Positions 21,301-34,500 of a stretch of DNA of 64,000 bases are shown here, in pieces. This DNA is from Anomaloglossus baeobatrachus (taxonomy: Eukaryota; Chordata; Amphibia; Anura; Aromobatidae). Under the pieces are notes generated by a model. That model ran no database searches. It saw nothing but the letters and a program-made list of their open reading frames with translations, and was not told the origin of the DNA. How positions within the stretch are numbered: position 1 is the first letter of the stretch; each line of letters begins with the position of its first letter. The DNA is taken from positions 234,911,576 through 234,975,575 of the forward strand of contig NC_134357.1 in the NCBI RefSeq assembly GCF_048569485.1, written 5' to 3'. Made by a program: the position numbers and the translations under genes.

Positions 21301-24300
21301 TGCAGAGGTGGGGCAGATCACCCTGATGGAGTGGTCTCAGATCAAGGACCTATGCACCCTTCTGCACAGTTTCGACATGGCGACGAATATGTTTAGCGCT
21401 GACAATGCCATTATCAGCATGACAATTCCAGTCATTTACATGCTGGAGCACACGCTAAACAATATTCGGAGTCAGGGGGTGAGACAACAGGAAGGGGAGG
21501 AACTACAGGAGGATTCATATGCGCAAGACACAACAACATCACCAAGGTCCAGACGTTCATCACCAACACGGCAGGCATGGGACCATGGGGGACAGGGATC
21601 AACAAGTGCGCATGGTAGCAGGCGAAATGTTGAGGAAGGTGCAGGAGAACATGAAGAAATGGATGACGAACTGTCCATGGACATGGAAGACTCAGCGGAT
21701 GAGGGAGACCTTGGTCAAATTTCAGTTGAAAGAGGTTGGGGGGAGATGTAAGAGGAAGAAAGAACGGTTAGCACCTCTATGCCACAAACACAGCGTGGAC
21801 TTGGTCCGCATGGCTGCGCAAGACACATGAGCGCCTTCTTGCTGCACTACCTCCAACATGACCCTCGTATTGTCAAAATTAGAAGTGATGATGACTACTG
21901 GCTTGCCACACTATTAGATCCCCGGTACAAGTCCAAATTTTGTGACATAATTCCAGCCATAGAAAGGGACGCACGTATGCAGGAGTATCAGCAGAAGCTG
22001 TTACTCGATCTTAGCTCGGCTTTTCCACCAAACAACCGTGCAGGTGCAGGAAGTGAATCTCCCAGTTGTAACGTGACAAACATGAGACGGTCTCGTCATC
22101 TTCAACAGTACCAGTAGCACCGTATCTGGTGCTGGTAACAGCAATTTTATGGAATCTTTTCATAATTTTTTTAGACCGTCCTTTGCAAGGCCACCAGAGA
22201 CAACAAGTCTGACACATAGTCAATGGCTGGAGAGGATGATACAGGAGTATCTCCAAATGAACATTGATGCCATGACTTTGCAAATGGAGCCTTGCTCATT
22301 TTGGGCTTCAAATCTTGAAAAATGGCCAGAGCTCACCAGTTACGCCTTGGAGATTTTGTCGTGTCCAGCTGCCAGCGTTGTCTCTGAACGTGTCTTCAGT
22401 GCTGCTGGGTGTGTGCTGACAGATAAGCGCACGCGTCTGTCCAGTGACAATGTGGACAGACTAACGTTCATCAAAATGAACAAGTCATGGATCCACAAGG
22501 AATTTACTACCCCTGTGTCATCCTGGGGAGAGTAAATGCTTGTGGATTTGGAATGTGCTTGATGCAAATCAAAACATCCTGTTTGCAACTAGGGCACAAG
22601 TGCTGCCACTGATGGGGTGTCTGTGTGGCCCAATTTTTGGAAAAAAGGGAGACTCCGCTTGGAGTAACCCTTGCTTACATTGTTTTTAAAAATGATCCAA
22701 GATGAACAACTCATGGTTCAGCAAAGACTTTATCTACCTACCCCGGTGTCATGCTGGGGACGGTTAATTATGGCGTATTTTTGAATGTGAATGATGCAAA
22801 TCTAGCTGTGAAGTATACAACTGGGGCACAAGTGCTGCCACTGAAGGGGTGGGTGTGTGTGGGCCTAATTTTTGGAAAAAAGGGAGACTCCGCTTGGAGT
22901 AATCCTTGCTTGCTGTGTTTTTTAAAAGGAGCCAAGATGAACAGAGCTGGGATCAGGAAAGACTTAACCGTCCCCAGGATGACACCAGGGTAGGTAGCTA
23001 AGGATGGCGTATTTTTGAATGTACTTGATGCAAATCTAGCTGTGAAGTGTACAACTGGGGCACAACTGCTGCCACTGATGGGGTGTCTGTGTGGCCCAAT
23101 TTTTGGAAAAAAGGGAGACTCCGCTTGGAGTAACCCTTGATTGCTGTGTTTTTTTAAAAGGAGCCAAGATGAACAAGTCATGGTTCAGCAAAGACTTTGC
23201 TACCTACCCCGGTGTCATCCTGGGGACGGTTAAGGATGGCGTATTTTTGAATATGCTTGATGCAAATCTAGCTGTGAAGTGTACAACTGGGGCCCAACTG
23301 CTGCCACTGAAGGGGTGGGTGTGTGTGGGGCCCAATTTTTGGAAAAAAAGGGAGACTCCGCTTGGAGTAACCCTTGCTTGCTGTGTTTTTTAAAAGGAGC
23401 CAAGATGAACAGAGCTGGGATCAGGAAAGACTTAGCTACCTACCCCGGTGTCATCCTGGGGACGGTTAAGGATGCCGTATTTTTGAATGTGCTTGATGCA
23501 AATCTAGCTGTGAAGTGTACAACTGGGGCACAAGTGCTGCCACTGAAGGGGTGGGTGTCTGTGTGGCCCAATTTTTGGAAAAAAGGGAGACTCCACTTGG
23601 AGTCACCTTGCGGTGTTTTACATGATTTTAGAAGGGCGTGCCATGCCTATATCTGTGTCTCCTCCTCTTTTTCCTTGTCCAGCTCTTTTGTTTTCGCATG
23701 AGTATATGTCCTTGTCACTTTCCCATGTGTTTGTGTTGTGTTGTGAGTTGTTTGTCACCTTTTGGACACCTTTGAGGGTGTTTTCTAGGTGTTTTTATGT
23801 GTTTGTGAATGCCTGCCATTGTTTCCTATGCGGTTTGAGTTCGGTTCGTCGAACGTTCGACGAACTGAACTCGAACGGGACCTCCGTTCGACGAACCGAA
23901 CTCGAGCCGAACCACGACCGGTTCGCTCATCTCTACTGTTGTTGTGAATGTTTATAGGCTTCATAATTGAAGTCACATTGACAGCACTGCGGCCCATTAT
24001 GATGCTCCGCGTCTCTGCCACTAAAGATGGCAGGAGCTGCTGTGCAAAACTATGTGACATTGCTGCTGCAGCCAATCACCAGAGCAGCGGTTGACACAGC
24101 ACAGAATCCCAGGGATTTCAAATAAATAAATTACGGACAATTTTTTTTTAAAATCTGACTTGTGTCATCTTATGTGGTAATATCTGCAGTTTTACCATAT
24201 AGTGAACATGGTAAATAAAAAAAACAAAACTACAATTGTGCACTTGGACTTTTTTTCTTGCAATTTCACCGCAATTTAATTTTTTCCCCATTTTCCAGTA

Positions 24301-27300
24301 CACTATATGGTAAAACTAATGGTTTCATTCAAAAGTACAACCCATCAAGCAAAATGAAGCCTCATATGGCAAGATTGACGGAGAAATAAGTAGTTATGGC
24401 TCTTGGAAGAAGGGGAGGAAAAACGAAAAATAGAAAAATCGCAGAGTGGTAAAGGGGTTAACACTTTTAATTGTTACAAACATTTTTCATGACATATTCC
24501 CTTTAACCCCTTCCCGACAAACAGTTATGTCATATGTGGGGTCCCTGACTTTTATGCGGGCTCGCACACAGAGCCCACATCTTTCCCAGCATCATCTGCC
24601 TCCATCAGCCATGAGCAGAGTGGAGCTCAGCCTGCGGCATTAAATGCACACTGGCATGAGGGCATGCCATTCTACGCGCAACTGACGTGATTGCAGGGCG
24701 CCGAAGGGTTGCCATGACAGCCGAGGGTCTGCCAAAGAACTCTGTACTTGTCAGGACGGTTCTGTGAAAGCCAGGGTTTAGCTGGAGGTCATAGGAGACC
24801 ATGGTTTATGCTATACATAGCAGTGCTAACCTACTACTATGTATAGTACCATCGGATGATTGCAAGATCAAGTCCCCTAAGAGTACTAACAAATACAGTA
24901 AAAAAAATAAATTAAAAAAATATTACAACTTCAAATCACCTTTTGCCGTGTTAAAAATAAAGCAATTACATTTTTAAAATTACATATATTTGGTATTGCT
25001 GTGTACGTTAAGGTTCAATCTACCAAAATATACAATAAAATAACCCAATCGGAAAACTATATAATGAAGACAAAAATTGTGTCAAAATTACGTTTTTGTT
25101 TTTTTTTTACAGCCACTACACTGTAATTAAATGCAATAAGAGGTAATTAAACCATGGTATCTACCCCAAAATGGTATCAGCAGATACATCTTTTTTTTTT
25201 TATATATATACCGTATTTTTCGGACTATAAGACGCACCTGACCATAAGACGCACCCTGGTTTTAGAGCAGGAAAATAGAAAAATAAAATTTTAAGCAAAA
25301 AATTGAGTCATGACACACTGTTATGGGGCGAGGATCTGCTGCTGACACTGTTATGGGGGTAATGTCCCCAAATTCTCTACTAAAATACCCCATCCTGGTA
25401 ATGATCCTCCTGCCTTGTATATACAGTATATACCCCCAACCTGCTCATATACCCCCATCCTTGCTCATAATATACCCCCATCCTGCTCATAATATACCTC
25501 CATTCTGCTCATAATATACCCTCATCCTGCTCATAATATACCCTCATCCTGCTCATAATATACCCTCATCCTGCTCATAATATACCCCCATCCTGCTCAT
25601 AATATGCCCCCATCCTGCTCATAATATGCCCCCATCCTGCTCATAATATACCCCCATCCTGCTCATAATATACCCCCATCCTGCTCATAATATACCCCCA
25701 TCCTGCTATACAACCCCATGCTGGTATACAGCCCGCATCCTGTGGCACATAAAAAAAAATAAACGTTCATACTCACCTTACCTCACCTCACTCCCTGCAG
25801 CATCGCTCCTCCTCCCGTCTGTGTCAGCGCCGCTGAGTGGAGCCGTCCCCGTTCCCCTGCAGTACTGCGACCTCCTCCTGGCTGCCACTGAGTGGAGCCA
25901 TCCCCGTTCCCCTGCAGCACCGCGATGTCCTCCTGGCTGCCGGTGGCTGCGTGACGTCATCGCTGTGCCCACCGCTAGTCTCCACTCAGCGGCCGCCGCA
26001 CAGACAGGAAGACATCACGGTGCTGCAGGGGAACGGGGACGGCTCCACTCAGCGGCCGCCGGCAGCCAGGAGGAGATCACGGTACTGCAGGGGAATGGTG
26101 ACAGGTGAGTGTACTGATTCACTGCACCCCGCACTGATGATTATGCACGGGGGGCAGTGAATACAGCCGCACATGATCACTCCAGGCTGTAGTTGCCAGG
26201 GATGATCATGTGGGCCGGCTGATTATCCCTCGCCCATCATCCCGCCCACCTGTCAGCGCTGAGATATGATGGGCGGGAGGATGGGCGTGCATATTCAATG
26301 AGCGGGTCCACGTGGTCACGGCAGGCGCTGCTGCAGCCTGCTCATGACCCGCTCCACCGCAGCACCCTCATTCCACGCAGCTCTACATTCAGACCATAAG
26401 ACGCACCCCCCCACTTTCCCCCAACATTTGGGGGGAAAAAAGTGTGTCTTATGGTCCGAAAAATACGGTATATATTCTTTATTTAGGATGTTTCTTAATG
26501 ATACAGAAATAAGATAATATGAAGCCAACAATCATAAACATGTGTTTTACAAAGAAATACGTCATCTTTCGGTGCAAAAACAAGCCTTCACACTGCCCTA
26601 TATCCCAAAAATAGAAACCGTTACAGGTCTCAGAAAATAGTGACAAGCAAAATGTATTTAGTTTTAAACATTTCCGTATTCATCTGACTCATGGCCTGGA
26701 GAATCATACTGCCAGGTCAGTTTTATTTTATACTGAACTTGGGAAATAAAGACAAATTGTGAAATTGCACTTTTTTTTCACTATGTCATCGCACTTTTTT
26801 CACTGCTTTCCAGTGTGTCACATGATGACCATTTATATGAATACACCTAATTAAAATGGGAATGGATGGTGATATCAACTTCCTGTTTGTGGCTCATTAG
26901 TATATGGGAGGGGCGAAACTTTTCATGGTGGGTGGTGACCATGGCGGCAATTTTGAAGTTGGCCATTTTGGATCCAACTTTATTTTTTCCAATTGGAAGA
27001 GGGTCATGTAACACATCAAACCTATTGAGAATTTCACAAAAAAACAATGGTGTGCTTGGTTTTAAAAGAACTTTATTTGTTCATTAGTTATTTAAAATTT
27101 TAAGACCATGTATACAATGTGTTCAAAGTGCTGCCCATTGTGTTGGATTGTCACAGCACGCCCACAAGGGTGTATGCTAACATGCTAAGAAAGCAGACTA
27201 GTCGGGGGAAGTAACGCCTTTGCGACTAGTCCCTGCACTCATTTGCATCTCAAAGGATCTTTAGAAACAGGGCTGTGGAGTCGGTAAGCCAAACCTTCGA

Positions 27301-27651
27301 CTCCGACTCCTCAAATTCTCTTGCACCGACTCCGACTCCGGCTCCGACTCCGACTCCGGCTCCGGCTCCGACTCCGACTCCGACTCCGGCTCCGGCTCCG
27401 ACTCCGACTCCGACTCCTACATATATTGCTTAGTTAGGTGAAAAATTTATTGTAGTACATGAATATGTGTATGTGAACATCAGACATTTAATAATTTTTA
27501 TGATACGATAATCAAGATATTTGGATAGAACATAAAATATATTTATTGGAATACAACTTTAGAACACAAAAAACTGTAATAAATTGTAAATATGTAATAC
27601 ACTATGTAATATACAGTAGATTACATATATATCTTGTGTGTGTATATACAC

Positions 27652-27716
<65 letters not shown>

Positions 27717-28485
27717 CATATTTACAATTTATTAGTTTTTTGTGTTCTAAAGTTGTATTCCAAAAAATATTTTATGTTCTATCCAAATATCTTGATTATT
27801 GTATCATAAAAACAATTAAATGTCTGATGTTCACATTGTTCTACAATAAATTTTTCACGTAAATATAAGCATTATACTAAATGTTATTATTTAGTAAAAT
27901 ATTCAGCACATTCTGCATTGCAATCCTGTCCCCAATTTATTATATATTTTAGGAGTCGGAGTCGGTGCATTTTATACCGACTCCGACTCCACCAAAATGA
28001 GCTCCGACTCCGACTCCACGACTCCGACTCCGACTCCACAGCCCTGTTTAGAAATACTTTTTCTAAAGATCCCTTTATCTATGCTACTATATGCAGGGAC
28101 AGGTAGGCAGGGATTAGAACTGCTCGTGGTTCTGGGTGCATAGCAGGGCTGTGGAGTCGGAGTCGGAGTCGTGGAGTCGGAGTCGGAGTCGGAGCTCATT
28201 TTGGTGGAGTCGGAGTCGGAGTCGGTATAAAATGCACCGACTCCGACTCCTAAAATATATAATAAATTGGGGACAGGATTGCAATGCAGAATGTGCTGAA
28301 TATTTTACTAAATAATAACATTTAGTATAATGCTTATATTTAAGTGAAAAATTTATTGTAGTACAATGTGAACATCAGACATTTAATTGTTTTTATGATA
28401 CAATAATCAAGATATTTGGATAGAACATAAAATATTTATTGGAATACAACTTTAGAACACAAAAAACTAATAAATTGTAAATATG

Positions 28486-28548
<63 letters not shown>

Positions 28549-31500
28549 GTGTATATACACACACAAGATATATATGTAATCTACTGTATATTACATAGTG
28601 TATTACATATTTACAATTTATTACAGTTTTTTGTGTTCTAAAGTTGTATTCCAATAAATATATTTTATGTTCTATCCAAATATCTTGATTATCGTATCAT
28701 AAAAATTATTAAATGTCTGATGTTCACATACACATATTCATGTACTACAATAAATTTTTCACCTAACTAAGCAATATATGTAGGAGTCGGAGTCGGAGCC
28801 GGAGTCGGAGCCGGAGTCGGAGTCGGTGCAAGAGAATTTGAGGAGTCGGAGTCGGAGTCGAAGGTTTGGCTTACCGACTCCACAGCCCTGGTGCATAGGG
28901 GACCTGACAGGTTTACTTTAATATATGAAGGGTCAAGTTATAATATTTGATCTATTCAGAATCTAGAAGATGTCTAATTGCTAGCAAGTATCTAAGATTC
29001 CACGTACCTGGTTGTCTTGTAGAATGCTGTCATCTTGTTGGAAATAAGGAGGACTAGGGCATATTTCCGGGGCGCTTTTCTTCTTGGTCTCATCTAGAAA
29101 CATAAGTTTTCAGTTTAAAAAAAGAAGTTCAGAGAAACATAACAGTATAACAGTAAATCTATAAGAATAGACGTTGGCACCATAAAGCTAAGACATTTCA
29201 AATGATAAAAATGAAGTTTCCACGGCCATGTCCGCCACTACCTTTTTTATCATAGACAACATCTTATTTATTTTAACCTGTTCCCAATTGCAGACAATAA
29301 ATAGATGTTGGCTTTTGCAGGGCCTTGCGCAGCACCGATGTTTGTTTTCAGGCAGCAGTCAGGCTGACATCTTGAGGCCCTCTGTAACGGGGGCAGGGGG
29401 CGCCTCAGGGGGTGTAGTCGGGTCCCCTCGCCTTGTGGGCCGCAGGCTGAACCCCGGCCCGGCCGTTACTTGCAAAACAGGTGTGTTGTTGGGGCAGAGT
29501 GTGGATGCATGGGGCCCATTCATGACAGCGTTCTTTCTGTGCTCTCCAGCTCCTTCTTCACTTTCAGGAAAGAGACAATTGCAGGCAGCAGATAAACCAA
29601 ACACCGATTTATTAAACAAAGCTTCCATCTTTCTGTTTGCAGCAGGTTTACTTTAGTATGTTACAAGTTACAAGTCCTTTTCTACAAAAACGGTTTCCTT
29701 TTTCTCTACGGGCACTTTCCTTTGCCTGCAGGGGACATACGTTAACCCCCTAGTAGCTGCGCTCTAACCCGGATTTACTGTAGGGCAGATCCAGCACACA
29801 CTACCGGCTCTGGATAAGTTCTCACCTCTCCACTTCTTTGTCAGGGCACTAACCTTCGCCTGCAGGGGCCACTTGTTATCCCCCTGATAGCTGCACTCCA
29901 CTCTAGTACACACCACCGGCTCCGGACTAGTCCCAACTCTTCCACCGTTTCTCATGGGTTTCCTCTGCTTTCTAGCCAAGAGTACTCACTCAGGCTGACT
30001 GCCTCGTCTCACTCCCACACTCTGCCCCGTCACCTCAGACCGAGCTTGCTCGCCTCTCACATCTCACTGCACACTGGACTCTGCATTCAGAAACCTTCCT
30101 TCCCCACCTAGGCTGCCCTGCCCCCTTCCTTCCCTGCCACTGTTACCAGGGGAACCACTGCTCTACACTGGCACCTAGTGGGGAAACAGTTTATGACAGG
30201 TAACATTTTACCATTAACATTTACAATTTGCCACCATACTACTGTGGCGTCTTCAGGGGGGGGGAAACCGCTCCTTCACTACCAGGGGTCCGACTACCCC
30301 TTACACCTCCACGTCCAGCAGGTGCCATGATTCCAGTACAGAACCCTTGTCCTGACGGGCGATATCATCGTATCTAATTGATTCAGGTTCCGATGAGGTT
30401 ATCTTCTATATTCCGACAAACAGAAGTTTGTGAGAAGGAGGGGATCCCTCTTTCACCCCTGCAGCTCCCTCGCAACATGATCACTGGGGAACTGAGAATG
30501 GTCATAGCAGCCAGAGGTCAAATCATGACCCTGGGTCTGCCAGGTATGGTGGCATGTTAGACCCAGCCCGGGTCTAACAGGTGATCGGTCAGTGTGACAC
30601 TGACAGGTGTAAAGCCTTGCCGTATTTGTGCATGGCAATGCATTATACCAGCAATCAGACTAATAAAAGTTCAAAGTCCCATAGAGTGACTAAGTAAAAA
30701 AAAAAAAAAAAAAAAAAAAGAAATTTTTTTTTTGTACCAATAAATAAGTGTATTTATGTAAAAACAAAGATAAAACAAAAAATACGCATTTGGCATTGTC
30801 ACATCCAGAAAGACCCCATCTTCACAGGGGTTTTCCCATGGACAACATTAATTTTAAAAGTTGATTTTAATCAATAGATCTTGGAATAATAATAATTTCC
30901 ACAATTTGATGTGTTTAAAAAAATACGTTCCTCTCTGATTTCTAGTGTATGGTTTGTCATGGAGTGTTAGCATAAGGATAGTTTATAGAGTTCCAATGAA
31001 ATATACAATGTGATGTTATTTTTGTCAAGCTAAAACTGAGAGATCACCGTTTATGTTTTATAATCTTTATAAATGTTCAAGATGTATGTTTGATTTATAA
31101 ACTTAATAATAATAAAACAGATTTGAAATAAAAAAATACCTTCCTGTGCTAAGATAATCTTATATGTGTGTCCTTGCTATGTACTGTGTAATGGCAGTGT
31201 CTGACCGTACAGGAACATGGTCAGATCACACCACATCTCCTGGGCCGGGGAGGACACAAAAGAGTATAAAGACAGAACAGCACAGGATCATAGCTGATTC
31301 TTTTTGTGAGGTAAAACATTTCCCTGCCAGTTTTAAAAAAATGTTTCACTTGAAAGAAATAATTATTTGCGATCACATGCTGTAATGTCTGTATACTTTC
31401 TAGCCAAAGAGATGTGGTGAGATCAGACCATGTTCCGGCATAGTCAGACACGGCCATTCCACAGTACACAGCAGGGGGGACATAAAAGCTCACAGCACAG

Positions 31501-34500
31501 GAAAATAAAAACAGCTTCAGCTCTCAGAATAGAGCGATCCAAAACAAATTCTTTTTTCTATTAAATTCTTTTTATTGTGTAAAAGTGTCAAAACATACAA
31601 AATTATATTAATGTGGTATCGCTGTAGTCATACTGAGCCAAAGACTAAAGCTATCTTATCACTTATACAGCACTGCGAAATCCCAAAAATCGGAATAGCA
31701 AGCGATCAAAAAATTTTATGTGCCCGAAAATAATAAAAAAGGTCAACTGTTCCCACAACACACAAGCCCTTACATGAGTGGGCAGGAGTATAGAAAAACT
31801 ATAGCTCTCGAAATATCGGAGATTCAAAAAAACGTTTTTAAATTTGTTGGTTTTTTTAGAGTGATAGTAGCCAAACATAAAACAATATAAACCTGGCATC
31901 ACTGAAATCAAACCGACCCAAAGAATAAAGACATGTAATCACTTACACGCACCGTGAATAGCGTAAAAAATAAATAAAAGCTATTCTTGACCTGCTGTTG
32001 GTTTGTTCATTCTTCCTCCCAAAGATCACAGTAAGGCTCGGCTCACATTTATCCGGTACTCTACGCTGACCGCTAACACCTGGGTTTCGCTGTACACCTT
32101 GGAAATACGTGATGCAAACAGGAAGATTCACTATAGTAAGATAGATGGAGTCATTTTGGATTCTCTCTGGCCTATGATCCAGCGTTCTTAGTCTTTTTAA
32201 ACGTTTGTAAAAGTATAGTTGGACCCAGTTTTGAACATTTCTGAGAGACGGACACTGCCGAACAGAGGTCAAAGTCCAAAGTAACTCTGCTGCATTATTA
32301 TAGTTAAGTGATCTGTTGTGGGTTAATACATGATTTGGAGATTTAGATGTAAATCCCCAATGTAAGTGCTCAGAGAAGAGTACAAGGTAAATGTGATCCA
32401 TAAAGTCATGTAAAATGATCCCAGTAAAAGTTTAAACGCTTTCCACAAAAATAAAGCAAGTCCTCACTCTATCTGTTAACGGAAATACAGGGCTTTTCAT
32501 GGTCCTGGTAGCACGAAGGCTCTGGAAGACCACCATGGCTTTTCTTCCTCCAACCCTCAAAAGAATTCCAGACAAATCTGCGCTTTCAAATCCAAAGTGC
32601 ACTCCTCCCTTCTGAGACCCACAGAGAGTGCCTAAAATGCAGTTAGTTTCAATACGTTTCTTAGTACAATAGAGCAGAAAAACCACGTAATTATTGGAAG
32701 TGTTCCTCCTGAAGTACAAGCTGGGAACAATGTATGGGCACTACAATGTATGGGCAATATAATAGCAGATTTGCATTTTCATTCTGCAAGATCCCCTACT
32801 CGTTCTTGGAAATCACCCATGGAGTCAAAATAGTCACTACACCTGCAGATAAGTGTAATTTCTAAAATGAGGTTACCGTATATACGCGAGTATAAGCCGA
32901 GGCCCATAATTCTACCACAAACAACTGGGAAACCGTATATGCAGCAGCTACTGGGAAGTTTCAAAAATAAAAAAAATCCCAATAAAATGTACTTGGCCCA
33001 TCCTTGTAGTAATTTGCACATCCTTGTCCCCCCTTGTAGTAATGTGCCCCATCCTTGTGCTCCCTCCCCTTATTGTAATGTGTCCATCCTTGTGTCCCTT
33101 CCTTGGGCCCTCCAGTAATGTGCCCTACAGTAATGTCCTCCTATCGGTTCCCTTCTTGTCCTCTATTATGAAATATAAATTATTCTTACCTGTCCTCCAT
33201 TCCCGTTGCTCTGTGCACGGGACATGATCATCGAGGGGTGCCTCTTGCAGACTGCAGACATAGACCCCTCCGTGATCGTGTCCTGTACACGGAGCCACCA
33301 CTGCTGTCAGCGCTTTACAGCAGTTGAATGCTTTGCTGCACCGCTGCCGCTATAAAGCATTCAACTGCATTAAAGACATGATGACAAACAGCAGCCTCGT
33401 GCATCAGACGCTATCACGGAGGAGTCTACGTGCCTTGCGGTCTACAAGATCACAGCGGGAACAGAGGACAGATGAGAATATTTTTTTTTGTGGGACCCTG
33501 ACTCGAGTATAAGCCGAGCGGGCATTTTCAACTTAAACAAATGGGCTGAAAAACTCGGCTTATACTCAAGTATATACGGTACTTAAGGGCAATACTTCTC
33601 TTCTGGAACTCAGGGGCTCTGGAAATGGAGCCAGTAAACTATTATTAAATTAATTTAATTAGTTTAATTATTAAACCTGCTCTCCAAAAGTCAAATAACG
33701 TTCCTTCCTCCCACAAACTGCAGTGTGGTCAAACTGGACTTCGTTCACAATACTAGGCTTTCTGGTTTCCCACATCGTTGGTAACAACTATACCTATCAC
33801 TATGTTTAATGTGGGTATTCCCGAAATTGTAAACTTTACAAGGTATCAACCTCCTTATCTCTCCACAGTTAAGTTTTGTTTTTGCTTGCTGCCAAGACTC
33901 TAGTTAGTTCGTGTCACGTACACACTCCTCAGCTCGTGACGTAGAGTGCGCCCGCATGGGTTATTTTATATCCCCCCACTCAATCCAGCACTCAACTCTG
34001 TTATAGGATATCAAGTGAGCAGATACACACTCAGATACAATCCACACACCCCGGCTACACAACTAAAAACACTGCGAAAACTCATCAAACACGCGGGGTG
34101 AGGAGTCCCTGAAATATACAACTGTCTGCCAATCAACAAAGTCAGCACTCTCGGTAAGGCTGAGGCCACACGGGGTTATGTGCGATCCTTGCATAACACT
34201 CGGCTCACACTGGCAGGACAGCAGGAGCAGAGTGTTCTGCGACTATGGTCCAATCGTGCGATCAGACCACAGCCGCAGAGGGCGGGGGATTTATCTCCCT
34301 ATCTCCTCCGTTGCCGGCTGATGCGAGAGCAGTGCGATGTTTCTCTCGCCCCACAGACTTGCATGGGTGCGAGTGGAACAGGATCGCACTGCACTCACAA
34401 CATGCTGTGACTGTTTTCTCGGTCCGATTAGGGCTGAGAAAATAATCACTCATGGGAGCGGGAACAGAGTAATATTGGTCCGAGTGGAATGCGATTTTTT

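Larger units (their letters stand above)
17707..23935 (+). mobile_element. hAT DNA transposon, 6.2 kb, with perfect 8-bp target duplication
   Basis: The ends are TAGAGTTGAGCGCGGTTCG on the left and, inverted, TAGAGATGAGCGAACCGG on the right. CTGTTGTT flanks both sides (17699-17706 and 23936-23943). The element carries a BED-finger hAT transposase gene in broken form, a 47-bp direct duplication in its 5' region (18498-18544 and 18634-18680) and a 232-bp tandem array at its 3' side. The intact target duplication says it arrived as one unit in intron 3 of the MADF gene. Small relatives are at 2158-2577 and 7158-7540. Confidence 0.92.

Noticed and set aside
22751-23957. Overlapping 80-140 codon frames
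   Set aside because: They arise from the 232-bp tandem array and lack any protein signature.
27660-27716. (TA)n run as an origin or promoter
   Set aside because: It is the centre of a foldback element and occurs in both copies; a plain microsatellite is the simpler reading.
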